Source: Piscinibacter aquaticus (GTDB lineage: Bacteria; Pseudomonadota; Gammaproteobacteria; Burkholderiales; Burkholderiaceae_C). Taken from it: a stretch of 64,000 nt of DNA. Position 1 is the first letter of the stretch, and each line of letters opens with the position of its first letter. The stretch is from assembly GCA_007994965.1 (NCBI GenBank), contig VOPW01000001.1:3844001-3908000 (forward strand), written 5' to 3'. The position numbers and the translations under genes are program-made. A model generated the notes under the pieces. That model was not told where the DNA came from. It made no database searches and saw nothing but the letters and a program-made list of their open reading frames with translations. Positions 1 to 10,000 of this stretch are shown one piece after another.

Positions 1-1241
1 TCGGGCGTGCCGATGGTGGTGGTCGGCTTGGTGATCGTCGTGCCGGTGGGCAGCACGGCGGCGTAACGCGTAAAGTCGTCGATCGCCAGGTCGACGCCGG
101 ACAGCACCGAATGCTTGACGCCCAGCGCCTCGAAGCGGCCGCTGTAGTCGCTTTGCAGGTAGACGCTGTCCATGTCCTGGATCTTGTTCTGCGAGCCGCG
201 GGTCAGCACGGTGTCCGGGCCGATCGTCGCGGGCGTGACGGCGAGGCCGCCTGGCTGCAAGGCCGCCGCCGCAAAGCGGATCGCGCTGGCGCGCTGGTCG
301 CGCGCATAGCGAGCCACGCGCACGGTGGTGCGCAGCTCGTTGCGCGCATCGAAGCGGTGCACGTGGCTGGCGGTGCCGGAGCTCGCGCTGCCGGCCATGT
401 AGTCACTGGCCGCGCCGTAGTAGGCAGCCGGCTCGAAGGCCTCGCTGACTGGCCCTGCAGCCACGGCAGGCCGTAGTGGATGCCGTTCTTGTACTGGCTG
501 CGGTAGACACCCACGCTGAATTCGTCGCGCGTGCCGATGCCCCAGCGGAAGGTCGGCGCGATGCCGATCCGGTCGATCTGGTTGCCGCCGTTGTCGGCCC
601 TGGTTGACCATGGCATTGAGGCGCACCGCGGCGTTTTCGCCCGTCTTCAGGTTGAAGTCGCCGGTGGTGCGCAGGTAGCTGCCGTTGCCGAGCGTGGCCG
701 TGACCTCGTTCTGGTTCAGCAGCAGCGGCTGCTTGCTCACCGGGTTGACCGCGCCGCCGGTGGAGCCGCGGCCGAACAGCATCGAGGCCGAGCCGCGCAG
801 CACCTCGAGGCGATCCCAGTTGAAGCTGTCGCGCTCGTAGAAGCCCGGGTCGCGCATGCCGTCGAGGAAGATGTCGCCGGTGGCCTGCAGCGAGAAGCCG
901 CGCAGGCGCACGTCTTCCTCGGCGCCCTCGGCGGCCTGGAAGGTGATGCCGGCGGTGTTGCGCAGCGCATCCTTCATCGTGTCGAGGTTGCGGTCGTCGA
1001 TCAGCCGTTCGGTGACGACCGTGATCGACTGCGGGATGTCGCGCAGCTCCTGCTGGCCCTTGCCGATGCGCGACTCGGTGGCGCGCACGCTGTCCTTGCC
1101 GGTGGCCTCGGCCTGCGCCTTGACCTTGATCGGCGCCAGCGTGGTGTCCTTGCCCTCCTCGGGCGCGGCGTTCTGGGCGTGGGCGCTGCCGAGGGCGAGC
1201 GCGAGGGTGCCGGCCCAGGCCGGCAGGCGGTTCTTCTTCAT
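1..1241 (-). CDS. TonB-dependent siderophore receptor (partial, C-terminus outside window)
   Basis: Outer-membrane TonB-dependent receptor, probably for a catecholate-type ferric siderophore. The ATG at 1241 opens a 22-residue signal peptide ending S-A-H-A before QNAAPEE. A plug domain follows with D-I-P-Q-S-I-T-V-V-T, D-V-R-L-R-G-F, D-G-M-R-D and R-G-S-A-S-M-L-F-G-R-G-S-T-G-G, typical of the Fiu/BfrD branch. The reading frame changes near 600 and again near 465, with good family sequence on both sides, so I read these as sequence errors. The gene runs off the left edge. It lies 8 bp after exbD in the same direction, giving an iron-uptake operon tonB-exbB-exbD-receptor. The exact ligand cannot be told from sequence. 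Confidence 0.88.
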   Translation of the reverse strand, partial: MKKNRLPAWAGTLALALGSAHAQNAAPEEGKDTTLAPIKVKAQAEATGKDSVRATESRIGKGQQELRDIPQSITVVTERLIDDRNLDTMKDALRNTAGITFQAAEGAEEDVRLRGFSLQATGDIFLDGMRDPGFYERDSFNWDRLEVLRGSASMLFGRGSTGGAVNPVSKQPLLLNQNEVTATLGNGSYLRTTGDFNLKTGENAAVRLNAMVNQGRQRRQPDRPDRHRADLPLGHRHARRIQRGCLPQPVQERHPLRPAVAAGPVSEAFEPAAYYGAASDYMAGSASSGTASHVHRFDARNELRTTVRVARYARDQRASAIRFAAAALQPGGLAVTPATIGPDTVLTRGSQNKIQDMDSVYLQSDYSGRFEALGVKHSVLSGVDLAIDDFTRYAAVLPTGTTITKPTTTIGTP

Positions 1242-1249
1242 GGTCCTCC

Positions 1250-1669
1250 TCAGGGGTTCTCAGGGTCGCTGACGAATCCGACCTTGGTCAGTCCGGCGCG
1301 CGAGGCGTCGGCCAGCGTGCGGGCCACATGGCGGTAGGGGACTGCCCGGTCGGCGCGCAGATGGATCTCCGGCTGCGGCTGCAGCGTTCCGGCCGCCGCG
1401 AATCGGGTGTTGGCTTCCGCGCGGGTGACCGCTTCGCCGTTCCAGAACAGCGCGCCGCTGCCATCGATGGCGAAGTCGACCTTGTCGGCCTTGGCTCGGT
1501 TGACCTGCGCGCTGGCGCGCGGCAGTTCGAGCTTGACGGCGTGGGTGAGCAGCGGCGCGGTGACGATGAAGATCACCAGCAGCACCAGCATCACGTCGAT
1601 GAGCGGCACCATGTTGATGTCGGACATCGGCGCACCGGCGCGCTGCGAATCGAAGCTGGCGAAGGCCAT
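1250..1669 (-). CDS. exbD: ExbD, TonB-system proton channel subunit
   Basis: 139-residue inner-membrane protein of the TonB-ExbB-ExbD motor that energises the outer-membrane receptor. One N-terminal transmembrane helix starts at M-V-P-L-I-D-V-M-L-V (about residues 20-42). The Asp at residue 25 falls where the essential proton-carrying Asp lies in this family. The rest is the periplasmic domain. Length is normal and the frame is intact. It follows exbB by 13 bp and precedes the receptor gene by 8 bp, so the four genes are probably one Fur-controlled transcript. Confidence 0.93.
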   Translation of the reverse strand: MAFASFDSQRAGAPMSDINMVPLIDVMLVLLVIFIVTAPLLTHAVKLELPRASAQVNRAKADKVDFAIDGSGALFWNGEAVTRAEANTRFAAAGTLQPQPEIHLRADRAVPYRHVARTLADASRAGLTKVGFVSDPENP

Positions 1670-1682
1670 GGTCTGCCTCCGC

Positions 1683-2434
1683 TCAAGCCGCGGCGCGCGG
1701 CGTGATGGCGCGCACCGTCGATGCCGCAGGCGCGTCGGCCGCCGCCAGCGGCTGGCCCATCGCGACGAAGGTATGCACCTCGTAGGCGAAGGCGTCGAGG
1801 TGCGACAGCATCACGCGGTTGGCGCGCGTCAGCCAGTTGTAGCCCACCACCGCGGGGATCGCGACCGCCGTGCCGAGGCCGGTCATGATCAGCGCCTCGC
1901 CCACCGGGCCGGCGACCTTGTCCAACGTGCCGGCGCCGCTCATGCCGATCGCCACCAGCGCGTGGTAGACGCCCCAGACCGTGCCGAACAGGCCGACGAA
2001 GGGCGCCGTGGCGCCGACGGTGGCCAGCACCGCCAGGCCGTTTTCCAGCCGCGTGGTCTCCTCGTCGAGCACCTTCTTGATGGTGCGGGTGACGAAGTCG
2101 CTGGCGGTGCCGGCTTCTTCCAGCTTGGCCGCGCCGTAGCGGGCGTGGTGCGTCTGCGCCTGCATCGCGTGGCTGGCCAGTGCGAGAACGGGTCGTGCGA
2201 GCCGTGCGTCGCGATCTCGTGCTGCACCGCCTCGAGCGAGGTGGCGTTCCAGAAGAAGTTCAGGAAGGCGTGGCTGCGGCGGCGGCGCGCCACCAGCGTC
2301 AGGCCCTTGAGGGCGATGATCACCCACGACAGCAGCGACATCAGCAGCAGCACGGCCAGCAGCGTCTTGCCCACTGCATCGCTTTGCGCGATGAAGTGGC
2401 CGAAGCCCAGGGACGATTCGGCGTTCACGTTCAT
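1683..2434 (-). CDS. exbB: ExbB/TolQ-family proton channel
   Basis: Inner-membrane partner of ExbD. The start M-N-V-N-A-E-S-S-L-G-F is fixed by a 4-base ATGA overlap with the tonB stop (2431-2434), a sign of translational coupling. The first transmembrane helix lies in L-L-A-V-L-L-L-M-S-L-L-S-W-V-I-I. The MotA/ExbB core comes later, with G-A-T-A-P-F-V-G-L-F-G-T-V-W-G and then G-L-G-T-A-V-A-I-P-A-V. The frame changes near 2180, between these parts; both halves match the family and the total length is normal (about 250 residues), so a one-base error is the likely cause. Confidence 0.9.
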
Positions 2435-3125
2435 TTCTCCAGTTCGAAGGGAATCGGGATGCGCGCCCAGCCCGCGGTGGGCTGGCCGCCTTCGGTGGGC
2501 GGCTTGAAGCGCGCGCGGCGCACGCCTTCGAGCGCGGCCTCGTCCAGGCGCACGAAGCCGCTGGACTGCAGCACCTGCAAATGTTTCGGCAGGCCGTCGG
2601 TGCCGACGAAGACGCGGACCACGACGAGCCCGGCTTCGCCCTGGCGACGCGAAGCGCGCGGATAGACGGGCTCGGGGGCGGCTCGAGGTACTGGATCGCC
2701 GAGGCCGGCAGCTCGCGCGGTGCGACGGGCGGTGGCGGCGGAGCGGGCGGCGTGGGTGCTGCCACCACGACCACCGGCGGTGTCGGTGGCGCCACCGGTG
2801 CCGGCTGCGGCGGCGGAGGCTCGGGCACGACGAAGGCCGCCGGCTGCTCGGCACGCGGCGCGGCGGCGATCACCGGCGCCGGGGGCGGCGGTGACTTCGG
2901 CGTCACGGTGGGCGGCGGCGGTGCGGGTGGCTCGGGCTGCGGCGGCGCTGGCGGCGCAAGCAGCTCGACGAAGATCGGCGCGGCGTCGGTCACCGCACTG
3001 CGCACCGCATCGACCTGCAGCAGGCCCCATGCTGCAGCCCCATGCAACGTGACGATGGCGGCAACGGCAGCGCGGCGCTGTGCAGTCGACAGATCGTCGC
3101 GGTTCGAAGCAGGAAAGCGGTTCAA
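2431..3125 (-). CDS. tonB: TonB energy transducer
   Basis: Periplasm-spanning protein that carries ExbB/ExbD energy to the receptor. The N-terminus has one hydrophobic anchor (A-A-V-A-A-I-V-T-L-H-G-A-A-A-W). A long proline-rich linker follows (repeated P-P-A-P and P-E-P-P-P), and then a TonB C-terminal domain with P-V-Y-P-R-A-S, G-L-V-V-V-R-V-F-V and A-R-F-K-P-P. The best start in frame is TTG at 3125; a stop lies upstream at 3159-3161 with no ATG between. The frame changes near 2680. It is first gene of the operon and sits directly behind a Fur-box-like site. Confidence 0.9.
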
Positions 3126-3161
3126 GGCGGACTCGTGTTTGCCAGCAGCCCAACTAGCTTA

Positions 3162-3180
3162 ACACGAATCATTCTCATTT
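3162..3180 (-). promoter_or_regulatory. Fur box upstream of tonB
   Basis: Read on the minus strand the site is AAATGAGAATGATTCGTGT. The left two thirds match the AATGAGAATGATTCTCATT form of Fur box common in proteobacteria. It starts 37 bp before the tonB start codon, which fits iron repression of the tonB-exbB-exbD-receptor operon. Binding by Fur is inferred. Confidence 0.7.
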
Positions 3181-3232
3181 GTGCCTGCGATTGAAGAACT
3201 GTGGCTGTCGGGCACAGGTGGCGCAAGAAGAA

Positions 3233-3252
3233 GGGCCCGCCGAAGCGGGCCC
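3233..3252 (-). terminator. Rho-independent terminator after the Alx-like gene
   Basis: Perfect 8-bp stem GGGCCCGC/GCGGGCCC with a four-base tetraloop (TTCG as read on the minus strand). On the minus strand it is followed by TTCTTCTT. It lies about 45 bp past the stop of the metal-transport gene at 3297. Confidence 0.75.
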
Positions 3253-3296
3253 TGTCGAAGGAGGAGATTCAGCTCGGCATACGAGCCGCGCGCGGG

Positions 3297-4289
3297 TCAG
3301 TTGCCCTGCGGCAGCGCCTTCGGCTTGGCCTCGGGCAGCTTCGGCGCGGTGCGCACGCTCCACACCATCGTGATCGCGAGGATGCCCACGACCACGCCGA
3401 GCGACACCAGCACCGGGATCTTGTAGATGTCGATCAGCAGCATCTTGGTGCCGATGAAGACCAGGATCACCGCCAGGCCGTAGCTGAGCAGGTGGAACTT
3501 CGCCGCCATCGCCGCGAGCAGGAAGAACATCGCGCGCAGGCCGAGGATGGCGAAGATGTTGGAGGTCAGCACGATGAACGGGTCGTCCGTGATCGCGAAG
3601 ATCGCCGGGATCGAATCGACCGCGAAGATCACGTCGGTGATGCCGACCAGCACCACCACCATCAGCAGCGGCGTGGCGATGCGCTTGCCGTTCTCGACCG
3701 TCCAGAACTTCTCGCCGTCGAACTCCTTCGACACCGGCATGAAGCGGCGCAGCAGCTTCAACGCGGGGTTGTCTTCCAGGTCCTGCTCCTTGCCGGCGGC
3801 CCACCACATCTTGATGCCGGTGAGCAGCAGGAAGGCACCGAACACGTAGAGGATCCAGTGGAACTTGGCGATCAGGATGCCACCGACCAGGATCATGACC
3901 GTGCGCAGCACGATCGCGCCGATGATGCCGATCATCAGCACCCGCTTCTGGTACGCCGGCGGCACCGAGAAGTAGGTGAAGATCATCAGGAAGACGAAGA
4001 TGTTGTCGACGGCCAGCGACTTCTCGATCAGGTAGCCGGTGAGGAACTCGAAGGCGCGGGTATTCGCCTCGGCGGCGACGGCCGGATCCTCATGCGTCTT
4101 CAGCGCCCACCAGAAGAGCGCGTTGAAGGCGAGGCTCAACGCCACCCAGATGATCGACCAGCGCACCGCCTCAGGCACGGTCACCTCGTGCGCGCCCTGC
4201 TTCTTGAGCACGACGAAGTCGACGAACAGTGCCACCAGCACCGACACGATGAAAAACGCCCACAGCCAATCCGGCGCCACAGTATTCAT
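3297..4289 (-). CDS. alx: TerC/Alx-family metal (manganese) exporter
   Basis: 330-residue polytopic membrane protein of the TerC family, close in length to E. coli Alx (about 320). It has about nine hydrophobic segments. Acidic residues within membrane segments include L-A-V-D-N-I-F-V-F and F-A-V-D-S-I-P-A-I-F, the family hallmark. Start ATG at 4289 is preceded by GGGAG. The leader carries a yybP-ykoY riboswitch, which in this family is a Mn2+ sensor, so export of excess Mn2+ is the likely job. The frame is intact. Two shorter TerC paralogues occur at 26629 and 27647. The substrate is inferred from riboswitch and family. Confidence 0.87.
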   Translation of the reverse strand: MNTVAPDWLWAFFIVSVLVALFVDFVVLKKQGAHEVTVPEAVRWSIIWVALSLAFNALFWWALKTHEDPAVAAEANTRAFEFLTGYLIEKSLAVDNIFVFLMIFTYFSVPPAYQKRVLMIGIIGAIVLRTVMILVGGILIAKFHWILYVFGAFLLLTGIKMWWAAGKEQDLEDNPALKLLRRFMPVSKEFDGEKFWTVENGKRIATPLLMVVVLVGITDVIFAVDSIPAIFAITDDPFIVLTSNIFAILGLRAMFFLLAAMAAKFHLLSYGLAVILVFIGTKMLLIDIYKIPVLVSLGVVVGILAITMVWSVRTAPKLPEAKPKALPQGN

Positions 4290-4354
4290 GGCAAGACTCC
4301 CTTGAGTTGTTCGAGCACACAGGGCGACGGACGAGCCGCCGCGAAGGGTGCCGA

Positions 4355-4476
4355 AGAGTCTTGCGGGGTCCGTGCGGCGGTTTCCACCGCATCGGACTGC
4401 GAGCCCGGCCGGCGGCCTGGCGGCCACCGACGGATTGACGGGCTGCGCGACGGCATTGCACCGTTCGCTACTCCCC
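4355..4476 (-). promoter_or_regulatory. yybP-ykoY (Mn2+) riboswitch
   Basis: Minus-strand leader of the Alx-like gene. It begins with AGGGGGAGTAGC (around 4467-4478) and ends with CCGCAAGACTCT (around 4355-4366), the two conserved ends of the yybP-ykoY class. GC-rich pairing segments lie between. The spacing of about 120 bases is normal. The aptamer ends about 65 bases before the start codon, room for an expression platform. Mn2+ sensing is established for the class. Confidence 0.85.
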
Positions 4477-4550
4477 CTTCAGCGGCGTGGATTGTGCCTG
4501 CCCATCACTTCTCCCCAGAAGATCCGGGGATATGCGGTTATTCTTCTCGC

Positions 4551-4916
4551 ATGAAGATCATCGTCCGTTGGCTGCTGCTCGCATCGGCGCTGCTGCTGGT
4601 GGCCTATCTCTACCCCGGCGTCACGGTCACGAGCTTTGCTTCGGCCATGATCGCCGCCTTCGTCATCGGCGTGCTCAACACGCTGCTGCGCCCGCTGCTG
4701 GTGCTGCTGACGCTGCCGGTCACGCTGCTGACGCTCGGGCTGTTCCTGTTCGTCATCAACGCGCTGATGTTCTGGGCGGCCGCGCAGGTGCTCGACGGTT
4801 TTGCGGTGGCCGGCTTCACGGCCGCGCTGATCGGCTCGCTGATCTACAGCGTCTGCGGCATCGTCATCGACGCCGCAATGGAACGCCTGTTCTCGAGCGC
4901 CTCCTCAGCCGCCTGA
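4551..4916 (+). CDS. Phage holin family 4 (PF04020-like) small membrane protein
   Basis: 121-residue inner-membrane protein with four hydrophobic helices. It matches the common bacterial family named after phage holin 4 but usually not phage-borne: L-N-T-L-L-R-P-L-L-V-L-L-T-L-P preceded by F-V-I-G-V, and later L-F-V-I-N-A-L-M-F-W. Function is unknown in the family. It is divergent from the riboswitch-controlled transporter, and its last 12 bases overlap the 3' end of pbpC convergently. No prophage genes are nearby. The frame is intact. Confidence 0.85.
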   Translation: MKIIVRWLLLASALLLVAYLYPGVTVTSFASAMIAAFVIGVLNTLLRPLLVLLTLPVTLLTLGLFLFVINALMFWAAAQVLDGFAVAGFTAALIGSLIYSVCGIVIDAAMERLFSSASSAA

Positions 4917-7063
4917 TCGCGCTGCGGCCGAGGCGCTCTTCAGCGTCGCACCGCGCACCTCGAACCGCACGCTCTGCAGCACGCGCCCACGCGCGTCGCG
5001 CAGCTCCAGCTCGTGCCGGCCCGGCCACGGCGCCCAGCGCAGCGCACTGCCCTGCCCGATGCGCCGGCCGTTGAGCCACCAGACGCCGCGCTCGCCTTCG
5101 AAGACGATCTGCTGCGCGGCCGGCGGGATGTCGGGGTCGAGCGCGAAGCGGCTGCCGTCGCGCGGGCTGCTGATGCCCCAGCCGCGCGGCAGCGTGGCAC
5201 CAGCACCGTGCACGCGCTGCGGCGCCAGCTGAGCCGTGTCTCGCTGCCGGCCCTGCTCCGTGCCGGCGAGGAAGAGTTCGTCCCGCGGCGGCTCGCGATC
5301 GGCGTCGAAGCTCACACGCTGGCTCACCACGCCGGGCGGTGGCGCCGGTGCGCGAGAAGGCCGGCCGGCGTGCAGCGCCGCGACGAGCTCGTGCCAGATC
5401 GGCGCCGCACCGCTGACACCCGACACCTCGTGCATCGCCTCGCCGCTGGCGTTGCCCACCCACACACCGACGGTGTAGCGGTCCGTGAAGCCGATGCACC
5501 AGTTGTCGCGCAGATCCTTGCTGGTGCCGGTCTTCACGGCGGCAAAACCGCGCATGGCGAGTGAACTCGCCAGGCCGAAGGTGCGCGCACGCGCGGCGTT
5601 GTCGGCGAGGACGTCGACGACCCGGTGCACCGACGCCGCCTCGGCGACGCGGCGCTCGGTCGCGGCCGAGCTGCCACGCAGCGACGGCGCGCTGTACAGG
5701 CCGCCGCGCGCCAGCGTGCGGTAGGCGTTGGTCAACGCGAGCAGCGTCACGTCGGCGCTGCCCAGCGCGAGTGCATGGCCGTGGAAGCCGCCACTCTCGC
5801 TCGGCGCCGGGCCGAAGGCCGCCAGCCGGGCGAACAGTGCATCCGGCCCGAGCATCGCACCGGCGCGCACCGCCGGCACGTTCAGGCTGTTGCCCAGCGC
5901 GGTGCGCACGCTCACCCAGCCCTTGAAGTCGCGGTCGTAGTTCTGCGGCAGGTACAGGCCCGCGGCGGTGGCGATCTGCGCTGGCGAATCGTCGAGCAGG
6001 CTGGCCGGGGTGAGCAGCCGGCGCTCGAAGGCGAGCTGGTAGACGAAGGGCTTGATCGTCGAGCCGGGCTGCCGCCGCGCCAGCACGCCGTCGACCTGCG
6101 CCGCGGCCGAGGTCGCGCCGTTCGCGCCGACCCATGCGAGCACCTCGCCGCTGGCGTTGTCGAGCACGACGATCGCGCCGTCTTCGACGTTGCGGCCGGA
6201 GAGCTCGGCAAGCTGGCGGCGCAGCGCGGCAATGGCCGGGCGCTGGACACGTGCATCGAGCGTGCTCGATTGCCGCGGCACCCCGGCCGGATCGATCAGC
6301 TGCCGCGCGAAGTGCGGCGCGAGCTGTTCGCCGAGCGGCATGCCGCCGCGTCGCGACAGGGCCGCCTCGGTGATCACGAGGAGGCCCTCGCAGCCGAGGG
6401 ACTGCTGCTGCAGCACCTCGCAGGCGCGCTGCGCCACGCGCGACGGCGCCGCATTCGGCGCGCGCACCAGCGCCGCGACGATCGCCGCCTCGGTGTCGTC
6501 CAGGCCGCTCGCATGCTTGCCGAACAGCGTCTGCGCGATCGCGCTCACGCCGACCAGTTCCCCGCGCAGCGCACCGAGTTGAGGTACGCCTCGAGGATCT
6601 GGCTCTTGCGCCATTGCCGCTCGAGCTGCACCGCGGTCAGCGCCTGGCCGAGCTTCTGTGTGGGGCTGCGACCGCCCGCGGGCCGCGCGAGGCCGTCGTC
6701 GAGCAGGCCGGCGAGCTGCATCGTCAGCGTCGACGCGCCGCGGGTGCGCGTATTCCACAGGTTGCCCCAGGCGCTGGCCGCCACGGCGCGCCAGTCGATG
6801 CCGCTGTGCTCGTGGAAGCGCTTGTCTTCGCTGAGCACGATGGCGCGCAGCAGCGCCGGCGACATCTCGTCGAGCGGCACCCAGGGCAGGCGGCGCACCG
6901 CCTTGTCGACGCGCAGCGTCTGCACCGGCACGCCGTGGCGGTCGAGCAGCACGACGTCCGACGGCCGATGCGCGGCGCGCACCTCGTCGAAGCTCGGCAG
7001 CGCTTGCGCGGCCAGCGGCAGCGCCAGCGTCAAGGCCGCGAGCGCCGCTCGCACCGATCTCAC
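4905..7063 (-). CDS. pbpC: Penicillin-binding protein 1C
   Basis: Bifunctional peptidoglycan synthase of the PbpC type, acting at the inner membrane. In order: an N-terminal signal/anchor, a GT51 glycosyltransferase domain (E-D-K-R-F-H-E-H-S-G-I-D-W), a transpeptidase domain with S-T-I-K-P-F near 6050 and K-T-G-T-S near 5530, and a C-terminal BiPBP_C-type domain. The start is GTG at 7063, overlapping the stop of the alpha-2-macroglobulin gene by four bases. Total length is about 720 residues, normal for the family. One frame break near 6565 separates the first part of GT51 from the rest. The pairing with a macroglobulin gene is the classic pbpC arrangement. Confidence 0.92.
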
Positions 7064-10000
7064 GGCGCCACCTCCACCGCCGCATTGGGCAGTTCGCCGA
7101 AGCTCTCCGGCGCATACATCGCCTCGACACGCGTCGGCGGCAGCGCGAAGCGGCCGGGGTTGTTCAGCCGCAGCGTGTACTCGACCACGTGACGACCGCG
7201 CGGCAAATACTCGTAATAGCTGCGGAAGGCCTCGAAGCTGCGCTCCTCGTAAGCCGGCCACGCGTGGCCCTCGCGCTTCTCGCCGCGCGTCGCGATGGCC
7301 GAATCGCGGCCGAGGCCCGAGCCGAGCAGCGTCGCGCCGCCGGGCACCGGATCGCTGACCACCACCCAGGTCATGTCGGACTGCGCCTCGATCTCCAGCC
7401 GCACACGCATCACGTCGCCGCGCGACCAGCGGCCCTTCTCCTTCTGCTCGATGCCACTGACGCTGCGCGTGATCGCATAGCCCGCGCGCAGCGGCGCCTT
7501 CAGCGGAATCGCCGCCACGCTCTGCACCGTGAGCCAGGGTCGGCCGGCGCCTTCGTGCGCCACGTTCAGCGTGCCGGCGGCGGCAGGCCAAGGCAGCGAG
7601 TGAACCGCCTTGCGGCCGCGCCGACCAGTCGAGCGTCTGCGGCGCGCCGCCCGATTCCGCCACGCTGCGGCCCGCCACCGGCACGCTCTCGAACTGGCGG
7701 CGAATTTGTCGAGCGCGAGCGAGCCCCAGAGGTTCGCCGTGGTGGTGAGCCAGGGCGCCGCGCTTCTGCCGCGCGAGGCTGCCGACCACCAGGCGCGACA
7801 GATCCTCCTTCCACTGCGGATCGTCGAGCGTGGCGAGGATCAGCTTGGCGGCGTTGGCATCGGCGCTGTCCATCAGCCACCACCAGAAGTCGTCGTCCTC
7901 GTTCGAAAAGCGCAGCGTGGTGCCGGCGAAGGTCAGGCGCGCACGCACGATCTGCTGGGCCTCCTCGATGCGCCTGGCGCGTTCGGGGATGCCCTCGACG
8001 CGGCGCAGGATCGCCAGCCAGTCGATCACCGCCGCGGTCGGCCAGAGGTTCGGCGTCAGGTTGACCGAGCCGAGCATCTTCGGTTGCGCGCGGCCGTGGC
8101 GCGACAGCGCTTCGATCGCGGCGATCTTGCGCACGTCGAGGTCGGCGCGCGGCGACCAGAACCTGCGCTCGATGCGGCCTTCGACAAAGGCGGTCAGGCC
8201 ATCGAGCATCGCCGCGCGCGGTGCGTCGGGCAGCGCGAAGCCGGCCTCGTGCGCAGCGGCGAGCACATGCGCGGTGAGCCGGTCGCTGCCACGCGCGCCG
8301 TCTTCGGCGCGCGGCGGGAAGTAGTTCGCCAGGCCTTCGGCGTCGAGGTAGGTCGGCAGCGCATTGCTCACCTCCGCCCACAGCGCCGCATCGCGCAGAC
8401 CCACCGCCTTGGCCACCTTCTGCTCGAGACAGATGAAGGGATAGGTCTCGAAGAAGCGGCGCATGCCCGGCAACGCACTGCTCAGCTTGGGCTGCAGGCC
8501 GATCGTGAGGCCGCCGCGCGGGATCGCATTGACCTTCAGCGCATCGGCCGGCGCCGTCACCGGCAGCGTGAAGCGGCCTTCGAGCGGCACCAGCGTGGCC
8601 TGCAGCACGCGCAGCGGCACGGCGGCGCTGACCAGCTGCGTGAGCTTCAGGCGGTCCTTCGCCGCACCGCCCTGCTCGTCGACGCTGCCTTCCCACGCGA
8701 TACTGAAGGCCGGCCGGCGGCGTCGACCGGCCAGCCGATCTCCTGCGCCGCGCCGGCGGCGAGCGTCAGCTCCTGCGCCGGCAGGTTCAGCGGCGTGCGC
8801 ACGATCTCGCCGCTGCCGCTGTTCACCGTGCCCGTCAGCGTGGCGCGGATCTTCATCGGCCGCGCGGTGGTGTTGCGGACCGTCATCATCGCGACGAAGC
8901 GGTCGCCCTCGCGCACCAGCGGCGGCAGGCCGGAGAGCAGCTGCAGGTCCTGCGTCACGCGGATGCTGGTGGCGCCGCTGCCGAAGCGCTGGCCGCCGTC
9001 GTCGGCGATCGCCACGAGGCGGAAGCTGGTCAGCGAATCGTTCAGCGGCACCTCGATCAGCGCTTCGCCCTTGGCATCGAGCACGACGCGTTCCTTCCAC
9101 ACCAGCAGCGTGTCGAACAGCTCACGCGCGCCGCCGCGACCGCCGCCGCCGCCGGCAGCCACAGCCTTGCGGCCATAGTGACGACGGCCGACGATCTCGC
9201 TCTGGCCGGTGGCGGTGGCCACGCCCCAGGCGCGCTCGCGCAGCATCGCCTGAAGAAGATCCCAGGAGTCGTTGCCGCGCAGCGCGAGCAGGCCTTCGTC
9301 CACCGCGGCGAATGCGACCTCGGTGCCGGCCAGCGGCGCGCCGGCATGCAGCACCTGCACGCGCGCCTTCGCGGTCTGGCGCACCGCGTACTGCGGCTGA
9401 TCGGCCGTGACCTTCACCTGCAGCTCGTGCTCGGCAGGCCGACCTTCAGCGCCGCCACGCCGAGCTTGAAGGCCGGCTTGGCCAGATCGACCATCGCGGT
9501 CGGCGGCTGGTGATCGGGCCCCTCGTCGCGCCATGCGCGCCACCACTCCAGCGGCTGCTTCCAGCCCCACTGGAAGAGCGAATACCACGGCACCTCGCGC
9601 ACGCGCCCGCGCAGCGCGAGCACGCTGACGTAGACGTTCGGCGCCCAGCCTTTCTCGATCTTCACGCTGATCGTCGGGTCGTCGCCGCGCAGCGTGACCA
9701 CGCGCGTGTCGATCACGCCCTCACGCTCGATGGCCACCAGCGCCGTCGCCGCGCGGAACGGCATGCGCAGCTGCAGCTTCGCCGTCTCGCCGGGCTCGTA
9801 GCGCTTCTTCTCGGGCAGCAGGTCGACGCGGTCGTCGTTGTCCTGCGCGAACCAGAGTTCGCCCTGGCGCGTGACCCAGACGCTGGCCGCGGCCTCGGCC
9901 ACATGGCCGGCGCCATCCTTCGCCGAGACGATCAGCTCCACCTGGCCGGCGCTGTCGAGCGTGGCCTCGCAGGCGAGCTGGCCACGGTCGTCGCTGTCGC

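Noticed and set aside
3201-4916. A 571-codon plus-strand frame over the Alx-like gene
   Set aside because: It is antisense to a conserved membrane protein, and only its tail is the real holin-family gene starting at 4551.
4551-4916. Prophage holin
   Set aside because: The family is common on chromosomes and no phage gene is nearby.
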